A DNA stretch of 44,664 nt, taken from contig CAKZOD010000093.1 in the NCBI GenBank assembly GCA_937136055.1, positions 1-44,664 on the forward strand. Direction: 5' to 3'. Shown one piece after another: positions 9,333-19,490 of this stretch. The number at the start of each line of letters is the position of its first letter. Positions within the stretch are counted from its first letter, which is position 1. The notes under the pieces were generated by a model. The model was given only the letters and a program-made list of their open reading frames with translations. It did not search any database and had not been told where the DNA came from. Source of the stretch: an uncultured Oceanospirillaceae bacterium. GTDB lineage: Bacteria > Pseudomonadota > Gammaproteobacteria > Pseudomonadales > Balneatricaceae. The translations under genes and the position numbers were made by a program.

Positions 9333-9693
9333 CTGAGATCCCTCTTGTTGGTCTTTTTGGTGGGAGTTAATCCTTAAACCTAGCAGTAAGAAAAAGATAA
9401 GCTAATGATTGTCCCGGTCATATTTCCTATTACTGACACAAACAAATGAATTAGCTCAATTAAATGCTAAATAGAATAAAGCACTCTCATACGTGAAACA
9501 CAGCATAGCTATTTGCCAAAGACGACATTGTGCTATATTTGAGAAAAGGTGCAACTAGCATTTAGAAAACTTAGAAATTTAATTTATTTTGATATCTTTT
9601 AGCGACATTTAAAGGATTTTAACGAATTTTATCCTACTCAATTACTACGTTTATTTTAGTTTCACACGCACAAAGGTATACAAGGGGACTACC
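9333..9693. other. Divergent intergenic region between DUF6765 and GMC genes
   Basis: This 361-base, AT-rich stretch has no open frame of note. It must hold promoters for both divergent genes. The only weak candidate I see on the plus strand is TTGCCA (9513-9518) and TATATT (9534-9539), with a short 15-base spacing. No clear palindrome, riboswitch or RNA gene is visible. Confidence 0.5.
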
Positions 9694-12600
9694 ATGGAAA
9701 GGATTTCACTTGCTAGAGACTTAATGAAAGACTATTACGATGTCATTGTAATAGGTTCTGGCTATGGAGGTAGTATTAGCGCCTCACGCATGGCGCGCGC
9801 TGGCAAAAAAGTATGCTTACTGGAGCGTGGCAGTGAAATACTCCCTGGAGATTTCCCAGACGACGAAATTGAAGCTATCGAACAGCTACAAATTGATAGT
9901 TGCCTCGGGAAAGCGGGCTCGCCAACCGGCTTATACAATATCCATATCAATAAAGAGCAAAGCGTTGTGGTTGGCTGTGGCTTAGGGGGGACTTCCCTTA
10001 TCAATGCGAACGTCTCTTTAAAACCTCAGCCAGAGATTCTTAATTCTGCTATTTGGCCCAGCCAAATACGTGAGGATGCTGATCACTTGTTAGCACAAGG
10101 GTTTGATAGGGCGTTAAATATGCTTAAAGCTCAGCCTTATCCAACACAGCACCCTGAACTTGAGAAATTTACCGCCCATAAGCAATCCGCTATTGCCATG
10201 GGTGCACAAGATCACTTTTACCGCCCTCCCATTAATGTCAATACACAAACGGGGGTTAACCACGTCGGGGTTACACAAGCCGCTTGCAACAACTGTGGCG
10301 ACTGTATTTCTGGCTGTAATACTGGTGCCAAAAACACCACGCTGATGAATTACCTACCTGATGCTTACAATCATGATGCCGATATATTTTGCGAAGTATC
10401 GGTCAAGCACCTTGAACAGAGCTCTGACGGTTGGTTAATCTATTTTCAAGAGAGCGATGCCCCCGCTGTGTTTGATCAGCCACTGCGCTTTGTGAGAGCG
10501 GGAATAGTTATTGTCAGCGCAGGAACCTTAGGCAGTAACGAAATTATGTTGCGATCTAAAGAACAGGGCCTGTCTGTGTCAGATAAGCTAGGTACACAAT
10601 TCACTGGCAATGGCGACGTGCTCGGTTTTGGCTACAACTGCGATCAAGCTATAAATGGGATCGGCTTTGGCGATAAACCTGCACAAGATTACCAGGCGGT
10701 AGGCCCCTGTATTACAAGTATTATCGATCTGCGCAACAGCACAGATCATCAACAGAGCATGGTCATCGAAGAAGGATCTTTACCCAGCGCATTGGCCAAT
10801 GTATTACCGAGTATATTCTCAGTTGCTGCTAAAACAGTAGGCATAGATACTGATACTGCTGGCGGTATAGAAGGTATTGGCGATAGTTTTAAAGAGAAGA
10901 TGCGAGTATTGCAAAGCTCAGTGCAAGGCGCTTATAAAGGAGCTATCAATCACACCCAGACTTACCTCATTATGAGCCACGATGATGCGCAGGGTAAAAT
11001 GCACCTAGAAGACGATAAGCTGCGCATCGATTGGCCAAATTTAGGAAAGCAAAGCAACTTTAGCTATGCCAACAGCAACTTGATAAAAGCAACTAAAGCC
11101 TTAGGGGGAACATTCGTTAAAAACCCAATCTGGGATAGCTTTTTTGATTACAGCCTTGTCACTGTTCACCCATTAGGGGGTTGTGCAATGGCAGACAGCG
11201 CCGCCACTGGTGTTGTAAATCATAAGGGACAAGTTTTCTCAGGCAATACAGGTAGTGATGTATACGAGAACCTGTATATCACTGACGGCTCAATAATTCC
11301 CACCTCCCTTGCGGTTAACCCTTTACTGACGATCAGCGCTTTAAGCGAGCGCTGTTGTGCTTTAATTGCCCAAGACAGACAATGGGATATTGATTACACC
11401 CTACCCTCAGGTAAACAGAGAACCAGCAACGCTAAACACCTTGGCATTGAATTTACCGAACGTATGCAAGGTTACATTGAAACAAATCCGAGTGAGGATT
11501 TAGATCCTCAACACGCGGCCATCGATGCTGAAACAATTGCCGTCTATAAAGCCTGTGAAAAAGCGGCTAAATCACAAGACTCAAAAATTGAGTTTATACT
11601 CACTGTCAGTGCTCAAGATCTAGATCAGCTCATTCAATCCCCAGCACACAATGCCACGATGTCTGGCACTGTGAGTGCTAACGCGCTGAGCCCAGACCCA
11701 TTATCTGTCAGTAATGGCACTTTTAACTTATTTGTTGATGACCCTGAGCGCCCCGATTCAAAACGCATGAATTACCAAATGCAACTTACGACAAGTAGTG
11801 CAGAGCAGTACTTTTTTAATGCCTACAAATTTATTTCACAAGGTGATCTGACAGATATTTGGCCTGCAACAACCACTTTGTATGTGCAAATTTTTCACGG
11901 CACCGATACCACAGGAGACTGCGTGGCAAGAGGAGTCATGCATATTGAGCCAATAGATTTTGCGAAGCAAATGACCACAATGAAAGCCCTAAACGCCCAA
12001 TCAAAAATACAAAAAATGCAGGCTATCGCACGTTTTGGGGAATATTTCGCAGGTGCTCTTTGGCAAAGTTATGCCGGTATTTTTTACCAGCAGCCTTTAT
12101 TTAATCCAGAGGCGGCGCCGCGTAAACTGCGCCCTTTGCGGGCACCCGCTCCTGAAATATACTGGTTCAAAACACAAGATCAGGTAGATCTACGTTTAAC
12201 CCGCTTTCATGCCGGAATCAAAGGCCCTGTCATGCTGGTACATGGACTTGGAGTTTCAGCCAAAATATTCTCAACCGATACTATACAAACTAATTTAACA
12301 GAGTACTTGTGTGCACATGACTACGATGTATGGTTACTGGATTTTCGCGTCAGTATCGACCTGCCCTGTGCTGATCAACAATCAAATGCTGACCAAGTTG
12401 CACGGTACGATTTTAGTGCAGCCATAAACACCATTCGAGAACAAACTAACCGCTCAAGTGTACAAGCAGTTGTTCACTGCTACGGAGCAACAACGTTCTT
12501 CATGTCACTGCTAAAAGGCCTGAAGCACATACGCTCCGTTGTCTGTTCACAAATAGCCACGCACTTGGTTATTCCGCAGTTAACAGATATTAAAACCGGC

Positions 12601-13179
12601 GCTCATCTGCCTTCTATTTTGCAGAAACTTGGCATAGATGAAATGAATGCCTACACAGATACCGAGCAATGCTTGGCAGATAAGCTCTTTGACAAAGCGG
12701 TCGCAGTGAACGCTTTATCCCAAGGGCAAGGCCAGTGTAACAGTAGTGTTTGCCATCGCATTACATTTCTCTACTCGTCGTTGTTTCGCCATCAAAACCT
12801 TAACCAATTACTACACAACAACTTACATGAATTGTTTGCTCAAGCGAACATCTCAAGCTTGCAGCATTTAGCACAAATGTGCCGCGCTAAAAAACTGGTT
12901 GATGTTGACGGTAACGACAGCTATTTAGCAGAACCGGATAATTGGCAACATTTGAACTTACCGATACGTTTTATTTCAGGGCAACACAACGATTGCTATT
13001 TACCGCAAAGTACGGCAATTACTTATCAATTACTGTGTGAAAAATTCGACAGTAACAATTACAGCCGAGAAGTCATTGCAGGGTACGGTCATATTGATTG
13101 TATTATTGGGGCGCAAGCCGTTTTAGATGTGTATCCTAAAATATTGGCGCACTTAGAAGAAACAGCACAAGAGCAGTAA
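9694..13179 (+). CDS. GMC oxidoreductase fused to an alpha/beta hydrolase
   Basis: This is a fusion of 1161 residues. The N-terminal half is an FAD-dependent GMC oxidoreductase of cholesterol-oxidase type: GSGYGGS at 21-27, a Cys cluster C198-x2-C201-x2-C204-x3-C208, and the active-site region VHPLGGC (His492) with the later VNPLLT Asn. Residues about 620-760 form a linker domain with a 'TTTLYVQIF' block. The C-terminal third is an alpha/beta hydrolase: oxyanion region VHGLG (850-853), nucleophile elbow VHCYGA with Cys929 in place of Ser, likely acid Asp1100 and His1133 in GYGHID. A sterol or other hydrophobic alcohol/ester substrate is inferred. The ribosome site AAGGGG is 6 bases before the ATG. 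There is no signal peptide. Confidence 0.92.
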   Translation: MERISLARDLMKDYYDVIVIGSGYGGSISASRMARAGKKVCLLERGSEILPGDFPDDEIEAIEQLQIDSCLGKAGSPTGLYNIHINKEQSVVVGCGLGGTSLINANVSLKPQPEILNSAIWPSQIREDADHLLAQGFDRALNMLKAQPYPTQHPELEKFTAHKQSAIAMGAQDHFYRPPINVNTQTGVNHVGVTQAACNNCGDCISGCNTGAKNTTLMNYLPDAYNHDADIFCEVSVKHLEQSSDGWLIYFQESDAPAVFDQPLRFVRAGIVIVSAGTLGSNEIMLRSKEQGLSVSDKLGTQFTGNGDVLGFGYNCDQAINGIGFGDKPAQDYQAVGPCITSIIDLRNSTDHQQSMVIEEGSLPSALANVLPSIFSVAAKTVGIDTDTAGGIEGIGDSFKEKMRVLQSSVQGAYKGAINHTQTYLIMSHDDAQGKMHLEDDKLRIDWPNLGKQSNFSYANSNLIKATKALGGTFVKNPIWDSFFDYSLVTVHPLGGCAMADSAATGVVNHKGQVFSGNTGSDVYENLYITDGSIIPTSLAVNPLLTISALSERCCALIAQDRQWDIDYTLPSGKQRTSNAKHLGIEFTERMQGYIETNPSEDLDPQHAAIDAETIAVYKACEKAAKSQDSKIEFILTVSAQDLDQLIQSPAHNATMSGTVSANALSPDPLSVSNGTFNLFVDDPERPDSKRMNYQMQLTTSSAEQYFFNAYKFISQGDLTDIWPATTTLYVQIFHGTDTTGDCVARGVMHIEPIDFAKQMTTMKALNAQSKIQKMQAIARFGEYFAGALWQSYAGIFYQQPLFNPEAAPRKLRPLRAPAPEIYWFKTQDQVDLRLTRFHAGIKGPVMLVHGLGVSAKIFSTDTIQTNLTEYLCAHDYDVWLLDFRVSIDLPCADQQSNADQVARYDFSAAINTIREQTNRSSVQAVVHCYGATTFFMSLLKGLKHIRSVVCSQIATHLVIPQLTDIKTGAHLPSILQKLGIDEMNAYTDTEQCLADKLFDKAVAVNALSQGQGQCNSSVCHRITFLYSSLFRHQNLNQLLHNNLHELFAQANISSLQHLAQMCRAKKLVDVDGNDSYLAEPDNWQHLNLPIRFISGQHNDCYLPQSTAITYQLLCEKFDSNNYSREVIAGYGHIDCIIGAQAVLDVYPKILAHLEETAQEQ

Positions 13180-13204
13180 GCTGAAACAAGATATTGCTTT
13201 GGGG

Positions 13205-13234
13205 AAATAAAAGACGCTAGTCGCTTTTTATTTT
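13205..13234. terminator. Bidirectional terminator between the GMC and pppA genes
   Basis: AAATAAAAGACG, a short CTAGT loop, then CGCTTTTTATTT. The stem has one A/C mismatch and one wobble pair. It lies between convergent genes and overlaps the pppA stop codon. T-runs are present on both strands. Confidence 0.5.
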
Positions 13235-14029
13235 ACTTTTCCATTTGCTAAGAGAGAAAAAGGGCAGTGTTTGATCCCCATCTGCAAAGTCATTTTCAGC
13301 ACGAAAAATCACGCTAATGATGGAAACATTGTCTCTCGCGTTTCTTGATTTGGCGAGTTCTATGAGCTCTTTAACCATTACTGCTGAGTCGATGCATTGG
13401 TGCATGGCTTGGCGAATTTCCTGCTCAACCACTTCCTTGTACAAACCATCAGAACAAATGAGGTAGTGATCATTATCTTGTAAATCACAAGAATTAACAT
13501 CGACCTCAAGGTCATCCATCGCACCTACCGCACGTGTAATCACATTGGCAGCAGGGTGTGCTTCAGCATCTTGTGCTGCAATCACACCTTGGTCCACCAG
13601 CTCTTGAACTTGGCTGTGGTCCTTCGACATTGCTTGAAAACTATTACCGCGCAAACGGTAAACTCGGCTATCTCCTGCCCACAACACCGCGCAGCGATCT
13701 TTAAAAGCCAGTAACAGCGCCACTGTACTGCCGATAGTACTGTTATTGTTGCGCGCAGTCGCAATGTCACGCAACTCATTGTTGATATCTCTCAAGCGCT
13801 CTTGAACAGCCTCAACATAAGCCTCCATAAAGGGAGGCTGGTACATATCTGCCAAGCTTTTAACAATCGTCTGACTTGCCAAGTCTCCCGCATCATGTCC
13901 TCCCATACCATCTGCAACAACCCAAAGGCCAATTTCTGAGCGATCTAAAATTGAATCCTCATTGATACTCCGGACCATACCAGTATCAGTGACTGCTACC
14001 GAATGCCATGTAAACTGCTGGTTAGACAT
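13217..14029 (-). CDS. pppA: PP2C-type serine/threonine phosphatase of the T6SS
   Basis: This is a cytoplasmic metal-dependent phosphatase that in T6SS loci counteracts the kinase PpkA and switches secretion off. The PP2C motifs are all present: NEDS (23-26), VADGMGGHDAGD (about 38-49) with the metal-binding Asp/Gly, GDSRVYRLRG, SKDHSQVQELVDQG, ITRAVGA, LICSDGLY, and the last metal Asp in RDNVSIISV. It lies after tagF at the end of the tagH-tssK-L-M block. No PpkA-type kinase gene is visible in this window. Assignment as pppA is by fold and context. Confidence 0.93.
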   Translation of the reverse strand: MSNQQFTWHSVAVTDTGMVRSINEDSILDRSEIGLWVVADGMGGHDAGDLASQTIVKSLADMYQPPFMEAYVEAVQERLRDINNELRDIATARNNNSTIGSTVALLLAFKDRCAVLWAGDSRVYRLRGNSFQAMSKDHSQVQELVDQGVIAAQDAEAHPAANVITRAVGAMDDLEVDVNSCDLQDNDHYLICSDGLYKEVVEQEIRQAMHQCIDSAVMVKELIELAKSRNARDNVSIISVIFRAENDFADGDQTLPFFSLSKWKSKIKSD

Positions 14030-14060
14030 TAATAATCACTCTATGATTTTTTATAAAAGT

Positions 14061-14765
14061 TTATCGCCACTGCTCCCAACCGCCTGTTTGCCACTGCCCA
14101 TCTAACATAGAACAAAAGCTTTGTGGCTGGGGCATACCTGCGCTAATCAGTATACTTGGCACAACATGTTCCGAGCCTGAACCCCACCATAAAGTATAGT
14201 CACTCAAACGTTGCAACACCATTTGATGGCTCAATTGCATAATGGCATTTTGTGCTGACGAACCCACCAAAGGAATTTGCCACTGACTACCGAAACCTTG
14301 ATCTGTTGAGCTAGCCAAACTTAACTGGCCACTCAAATTACCCAGAGCAACCACTTTAGCATCGAAATCCTCAATATTAAATTGTTGATTTTGAAGCGCT
14401 TCAACTATCACTTGCTCTGCGTTCTGAAACCATTGATGGCCGTTAATAACCACCTGTAGCAAATTGGCATCCAATGGCAACGGGCAGGCTATTGTCAATG
14501 GAAAGTATCGCCCTACACTGTCAACACTAGGCATCATTACACCGAACCAAGGCCGCTCACCGCATTGCCCTTTCGCGATTACGAAGCGCCAAATAGGACT
14601 TGTTAAGTAAAGATTTAACCATTGATCGCCAAGCATAATTTGACTTTGCGAGAGTGCACTTTGTAGCCAGTGATCCCACTTTTCCACAAAGTTTGTCGAT
14701 AAGCGCCTGTTGATAAAATCCCCAAATACTGGGAGCTTTCCATAGAAACCTGCTACTTGCGACAT
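14061..14765 (-). CDS. tagF: TagF, T6SS post-translational regulator
   Basis: TagF proteins repress T6SS assembly post-translationally in Pseudomonas and are often coupled to PppA. The family start VAGFYGKLPVFGDFINRRLS is followed by WLQSALSQSQ and the later SPIWRFVIAKG, PWFGVMMPSVDSVGRYFPL and TLWWGSGSE blocks, matching the BMA_A0400/TagF family (about 235 residues). A GTG at 14768 precedes ATG 14765. The AAGGAG site is 5 bases from the ATG and only 2 from the GTG, so I choose the ATG. The gene sits 31 bases before pppA, which fits the usual tagF-pppA pairing. Confidence 0.93.
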   Translation of the reverse strand: MSQVAGFYGKLPVFGDFINRRLSTNFVEKWDHWLQSALSQSQIMLGDQWLNLYLTSPIWRFVIAKGQCGERPWFGVMMPSVDSVGRYFPLTIACPLPLDANLLQVVINGHQWFQNAEQVIVEALQNQQFNIEDFDAKVVALGNLSGQLSLASSTDQGFGSQWQIPLVGSSAQNAIMQLSHQMVLQRLSDYTLWWGSGSEHVVPSILISAGMPQPQSFCSMLDGQWQTGGWEQWR

Positions 14766-14863
14766 CACCGCTCCTTTATCCCAAACCTTACCTGATTTAT
14801 CCGAAGAACCTAATCATTGTCCTAGATGATACAGCTCCAGCAACAAGCTGTTCCCTTATAAAA

Positions 14864-17800
14864 TCACAACCTTCCAGGGCAGCGAAAATTGTGCATCTGC
14901 GCCACTTGAAAAGGGTTTGATACAGTATTTGCTTTTAATCGCCAGGTAGCTTTATAGCCATTCAAGCTGAAAGTAGCATGTACTTCATTGCTCGATTTCA
15001 CACTCACCTTAGAGCGCCCAAGCAGCCTAAACCACGCCCAAGTCCCCTCAACAGTTCGCGCCGCTTTCTTATTGTTATTACTTAAAAATACCATTCTAAC
15101 TTGATTGTTAGAGTTCGGCGCAGGCCAGCGAGCATTGTGTGTTCTTGCCGGCCCATGGCGATAGCGAAATTGCTGCCCTTCCAAATTTAGATTGAAGCTT
15201 TTAACATCGGCATCCAAATAAATCGGTTTTAGGCCAAAGCTAACAGCGGGTTCCGTCCCACCTAACTGAAAATAAGCATCACGGATACTCGCTGCGCGTT
15301 TAAATTGCACTAAGGTAGAGTTAGACATGCCTATTGAAGAATTACCGATTGCACGCCAGCGCCAGCGACCGTTTGAGACTTTTACAAAAGGCTTAATATT
15401 ATCCTCAACAAAGCTGTCAATTAACCCGCCCGGAGCAAACAGCTTACCAAAATCTAACAGTGCGATATCTCGTGAGCTGTTCTTATAAAAAGGATAGCGG
15501 TTATGAATAGCTTTTTTGCACAACGGCAGTACATCTGCTTGCCATATTTGATTTATTTGCCCTCGTGCTCCCGCCATTGTGACACTGCGACTATTCTGTA
15601 AAATCTGCTGCATCCAGCTTTTCACAGGTTCTGGCATACGCGTGGTTTCCGATTTCATGCGTGTAAGCAAATCACCTGCAATTCCCTCTGTCGCTGCACT
15701 TAAAGAGTCCGTGCCTATTCCGACAGACATCGTCTCGAACTGGCCAAATAACTGCGCAAATAGTTCATACAATTGATCTATTGGCGCATCACCCGTATCT
15801 GTTTTATTGATATATTGATTGATCGCTTTGAAGTGATCATCAACTTGTTTTTCTGGGTTTTCTAACTCTTGGCTGACGCTCGCCCCCACATTGGATAACA
15901 ACAGCCTTGATAAGCGGCTTTGATCATCACCACTAGCAACCTTACCCACAGTTTTATCCAACAGCCCTTCTTCGAATAAAGCGGTATTTACCGCCGTTGC
16001 TCGCAACAAATTTTTCATGGGGGAATTCGCTGATGCAAGGGTATCTAAAATATCAGTAGCTTGATTAAGATTTTTAAAGCGCGCGATACGCAGATCACCC
16101 AATACGGTGTCCCAAGTATGATTGTAATCTGTGAAATAACGGCCTTGTAACTCATTTTTTAGCTGCTTCACTTCAGGCCCTGTGAGTTCATCTTTTGCGG
16201 GATCTAACACCCAGTTTTCTTCACTTGAAAGCTCTGCTACTTTGGTCATCCGCTGCTTGAAGAAATCGTTATAGCCCTCTTTTGTGAACAAGCTGGATAT
16301 CCCTTGTTCCAAAGGCTGCTTACTTTCACGGTAAAATACTTTATGGCCTAGCGGCCCCATGGCATCAATTAAACGAAAAGGTGCTTCATCCCGCGCTACA
16401 TAATCCCTTTTCATACGCCCATAAAGTAACTCTGAAAGCGGCACTGATTTTAAAGCCAAACGGGAACTGGCAATTAAGTCCTTTTCAAGTGTCAGTGGCT
16501 CAAACCCAAGCTTGAGCATTTGTGCCATATGGCTTTGAAACTGCCCTTGCACTTGTGGATTTTGTGGATACATCCCCTGCCAGTCAAATGACATCCAAAG
16601 ATTTAAGAATTCAGTATCTAGCTTATCTTGATCACCCAGCATTAAATACGCTTTTAATGACTCATACTTGAGATCAGGGCCGGTATCTGTGGCCGTAAGA
16701 TGATGCTCTAAGCGGTGTTTAATTGAAGGTAATAACAAACGATTGAGCTCGTTTTGGTACAGCTCTTGCGCTGCCTCTGTCAGTTTATCCCCTTGATACA
16801 ACCCCATTCCCATCAACAGCGGCACTGAATCATTCACAGGTTTGTAAACTTGTGTGAGCTGGCGAACTTGATTGAGCCTTTCCAGCATTAACTGATAGTC
16901 ATCAACGGCTACGTTGTTCGCTAAATTAGAGTTGTGATACTCCTCCAATGCTTCATTAAACTGATAAATATAGACTTCATTTCGAGTGAGGCTTGTCGCC
17001 CATGCAAGTATTGCCAAACCGGTTACTGAAACCACTGCGGTATAAGCAAAGCGCTGTAACCACTGACGCTTTAGCTCGAGGCTTTGATTCTTGCCAACCA
17101 AACCCGCTTCATTAAATACTACTTGCTTCAGCAGACGATTAACAAAATAGCTGCGCCCCTGACCTTGATAGGGTCGCAACATTTGTGGCGCCAGGCCAAA
17201 AGTATTCGATAACGCACCCACTACGCGATCTATCGGAGCCCCCTCTTGTGTTCCGCTGGTAAAGTAAACACCGCGAACAAGCATGTTTTTCTCATAGCGG
17301 CTTTCACTAAACAGTTTACTCAAAAACTCGTTTAGCAAGGCGCGCAAAGTCACCATTTGCTGAGGAAAAGAAAACAGCACAGCGCGGCGTTGCGGATCCC
17401 TCTCTTGTTGCATTCGCCATAACAGCCTTGCATTTAAACGCTCTACAAGTGCATCAAAATCCGCTAAAAAATTATCAATGGGTGAACCATTATCATTCCC
17501 TTTTGTATCCTGCTTAAAATTAAAACTAACACCCCATACTTGCTTGCGATCCTCTAGCGTTAAGTCCTCAAAAAACTCGCTAAAACCCGCTAGCAAATCA
17601 CTCTTCGTCAGCAGAACATAAATAGGAAAGCGCACGCCCAATTGCTGGTCGAGCTCTTGTAAGCGATGGCGAATAGCAACGAGCTGTTGCTCGCGTTGCA
17701 CATCATTTTGAGTGAGCAAATCAGACAAACTAATTGACACCATCGCACCGTTTATGGGGCGGCGTTTACGGTGCTTTTTAAGCAGTTGTAGAAAGCCGAT

Positions 17801-18406
17801 CCACGCAGCACTATCCACTTCCTTATGGCTATCTTGAGTGGTATAGCGCCCCGCTGTATCGAGCAACACTGCCTCTTGGGTAAACCACCAATCACAATTG
17901 CGCGTACCGGCCACCCCCTTCAAGGCACTGCTGCCAAATCGATCCGCTAAAGGAAACTCTAAGCCTGAGTTTAATAATGCGGTGGTTTTACCACTCCCTG
18001 GTGGGCCTATGATGATATACCAAGGAAGCTCGTAAATGCCGCCAGCCCCCTTTTTTCCAGAGGTCTTTTTCATGACTTGTAAGGCATCGTCAAAGCGCGC
18101 TTTTAATTGAGCGACTTCTTCACTGGACTGGGCTTGGCTGGGATCTAGCTGGTTTTGCGGCTCATCAAATCCGGCCACTAACTCGTTATTTGCTTTATTG
18201 ACCTGTAACTGAATACGTAAATTATTGAGCCCCCATAAAACCACGACCACTAAGATAGCCAGCAAACGTATCATAGGTGATGCTAATGGCACTTCACCGG
18301 CAATCGCAATCATTGGCCCCACAAACCAAATTAATACGCTCACGCAAATTAATCCGGTGATGGAAACAAACCAACGATTTCTAAAAAAGGCCACTATAGT
18401 TTTCAT
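14864..18406 (-). CDS. tssM: TssM (IcmF-like) membrane complex protein
   Basis: TssM is the inner-membrane part of the TssJ-L-M trans-envelope complex. Two N-terminal transmembrane helices lie at about 12-31 and 46-62, and a third at about 455-475 (YTAVVSVTGLAILAW). The cytoplasmic NTPase domain has an intact Walker A GPPGSGKT (134-141) and the LLDTAGRY block (181-188). The long periplasmic region ends in the C-terminal beta domain that contacts TssJ. At 1180 residues it is of standard length. It follows tssL by 38 bases. Confidence 0.97.
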   Translation of the reverse strand: MKTIVAFFRNRWFVSITGLICVSVLIWFVGPMIAIAGEVPLASPMIRLLAILVVVVLWGLNNLRIQLQVNKANNELVAGFDEPQNQLDPSQAQSSEEVAQLKARFDDALQVMKKTSGKKGAGGIYELPWYIIIGPPGSGKTTALLNSGLEFPLADRFGSSALKGVAGTRNCDWWFTQEAVLLDTAGRYTTQDSHKEVDSAAWIGFLQLLKKHRKRRPINGAMVSISLSDLLTQNDVQREQQLVAIRHRLQELDQQLGVRFPIYVLLTKSDLLAGFSEFFEDLTLEDRKQVWGVSFNFKQDTKGNDNGSPIDNFLADFDALVERLNARLLWRMQQERDPQRRAVLFSFPQQMVTLRALLNEFLSKLFSESRYEKNMLVRGVYFTSGTQEGAPIDRVVGALSNTFGLAPQMLRPYQGQGRSYFVNRLLKQVVFNEAGLVGKNQSLELKRQWLQRFAYTAVVSVTGLAILAWATSLTRNEVYIYQFNEALEEYHNSNLANNVAVDDYQLMLERLNQVRQLTQVYKPVNDSVPLLMGMGLYQGDKLTEAAQELYQNELNRLLLPSIKHRLEHHLTATDTGPDLKYESLKAYLMLGDQDKLDTEFLNLWMSFDWQGMYPQNPQVQGQFQSHMAQMLKLGFEPLTLEKDLIASSRLALKSVPLSELLYGRMKRDYVARDEAPFRLIDAMGPLGHKVFYRESKQPLEQGISSLFTKEGYNDFFKQRMTKVAELSSEENWVLDPAKDELTGPEVKQLKNELQGRYFTDYNHTWDTVLGDLRIARFKNLNQATDILDTLASANSPMKNLLRATAVNTALFEEGLLDKTVGKVASGDDQSRLSRLLLSNVGASVSQELENPEKQVDDHFKAINQYINKTDTGDAPIDQLYELFAQLFGQFETMSVGIGTDSLSAATEGIAGDLLTRMKSETTRMPEPVKSWMQQILQNSRSVTMAGARGQINQIWQADVLPLCKKAIHNRYPFYKNSSRDIALLDFGKLFAPGGLIDSFVEDNIKPFVKVSNGRWRWRAIGNSSIGMSNSTLVQFKRAASIRDAYFQLGGTEPAVSFGLKPIYLDADVKSFNLNLEGQQFRYRHGPARTHNARWPAPNSNNQVRMVFLSNNNKKAARTVEGTWAWFRLLGRSKVSVKSSNEVHATFSLNGYKATWRLKANTVSNPFQVAQMHNFRCPGRL

Positions 18407-18444
18407 TTTGTGTCTCTTTCCCTGCTGCTGTTTAAGGTATGCTT

Positions 18445-19431
18445 CTAGTTGCTTTCGCTAATTGGAGGTGCGCGGTTTTGCTCAACTTTAAGCTCCTCTA
18501 TGTGTTGATAGATAGGTTCCGTTGTCGTGCCCACAATGAACCGAAAGCCGCTATATACCAGCAGCAAAATCAACCCTGCCAAAGCAACCACTACCCATAG
18601 CGGCACATATTTTACTAAGGCATTACGCTTATCCGGAACCCCCTTCCATGCTGGGGATAGCTCTCTCTCAAACTCTCCTCGCTGCAACGTAATTATGCGA
18701 TAAAGGTCATCCTGAATTTGCAGTAACTTGGCAGCACCCTGCTCTGAAACGCCATACTTACCTCTAAAGCCAAACAGTAAACACAAATAAATAAACTCTA
18801 AAATATCAATATTTGTAGCCGCATCTGGTTTTAGCTTTTCGATCACTAAAAAGAATTTCTCACCGCCCCATGTCTCATTATGAAAGGTACTAAGCAGTGT
18901 TTGAGCTCCCCAGTTACTTTCGCTTCCCCAAGGTGTGGATAAGATATTTTCATCTAAGAAAGTACAGAGTAAGTAGCGCGCAGTTAATGTGCTTTCCATC
19001 GATACGCCGCTCGCTCTAGCGCCATCTTCAAAAAGCCGAATTTGCTGAATAAGATCTGCTCTTAACACACCTACATCACGCTGCGAGGCACTGTTTCTCA
19101 GCTGATTCGCCAAAATAAACAAGGTGTAGCTATGATCTACCAAGGTATTCAATCCTGAACCTTGTAGAATTTTTAGCTTCTCTTCATTGCCCCTTTGTGC
19201 ACTAGGATAGGAAGGAGCAATAGGGTCTCTAGGGGCTGATGAGTGAATACCTTGGTTTACATTAGGCGAAGGCTGTATCGGCGGGGGAGGCACTGGATTA
19301 TTCGAGCTATGAGGGACTCCATTATGCGTATTAGGTGGAGCGCCAGTGGGCACTTGAGCACGGCCACCGGGCACGGGTCGAATGACAGTCCTATCATTAT
19401 CATCTGTTGAAAATGGATCATCAGAACTCAT
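18445..19431 (-). CDS. tssL: TssL (DotU/IcmH-like) membrane complex protein
   Basis: This inner-membrane partner of TssM has a Pro/Asn/Ser-rich N-terminal extension (about residues 20-80), the DotU cytoplasmic hook domain (about 90-270) with LLCTFLDENILSTPWG and the WGGEKFF and LLFGFRGKYGV blocks, and a single C-terminal helix (WVVVALAGLILLLVY). The short tail after the helix carries no OmpA/peptidoglycan-binding domain, so this is the short form. Peptidoglycan anchoring would therefore need another protein. It lies between tssK and tssM in the same transcription unit. Confidence 0.96.
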   Translation of the reverse strand: MSSDDPFSTDDNDRTVIRPVPGGRAQVPTGAPPNTHNGVPHSSNNPVPPPPIQPSPNVNQGIHSSAPRDPIAPSYPSAQRGNEEKLKILQGSGLNTLVDHSYTLFILANQLRNSASQRDVGVLRADLIQQIRLFEDGARASGVSMESTLTARYLLCTFLDENILSTPWGSESNWGAQTLLSTFHNETWGGEKFFLVIEKLKPDAATNIDILEFIYLCLLFGFRGKYGVSEQGAAKLLQIQDDLYRIITLQRGEFERELSPAWKGVPDKRNALVKYVPLWVVVALAGLILLLVYSGFRFIVGTTTEPIYQHIEELKVEQNRAPPISESN

Positions 19432-19490
19432 AGTTAACCTCTTCGTTTGAACCTAGTTACAGTTCGCATCGACAAATCTCTCATAGGCCG

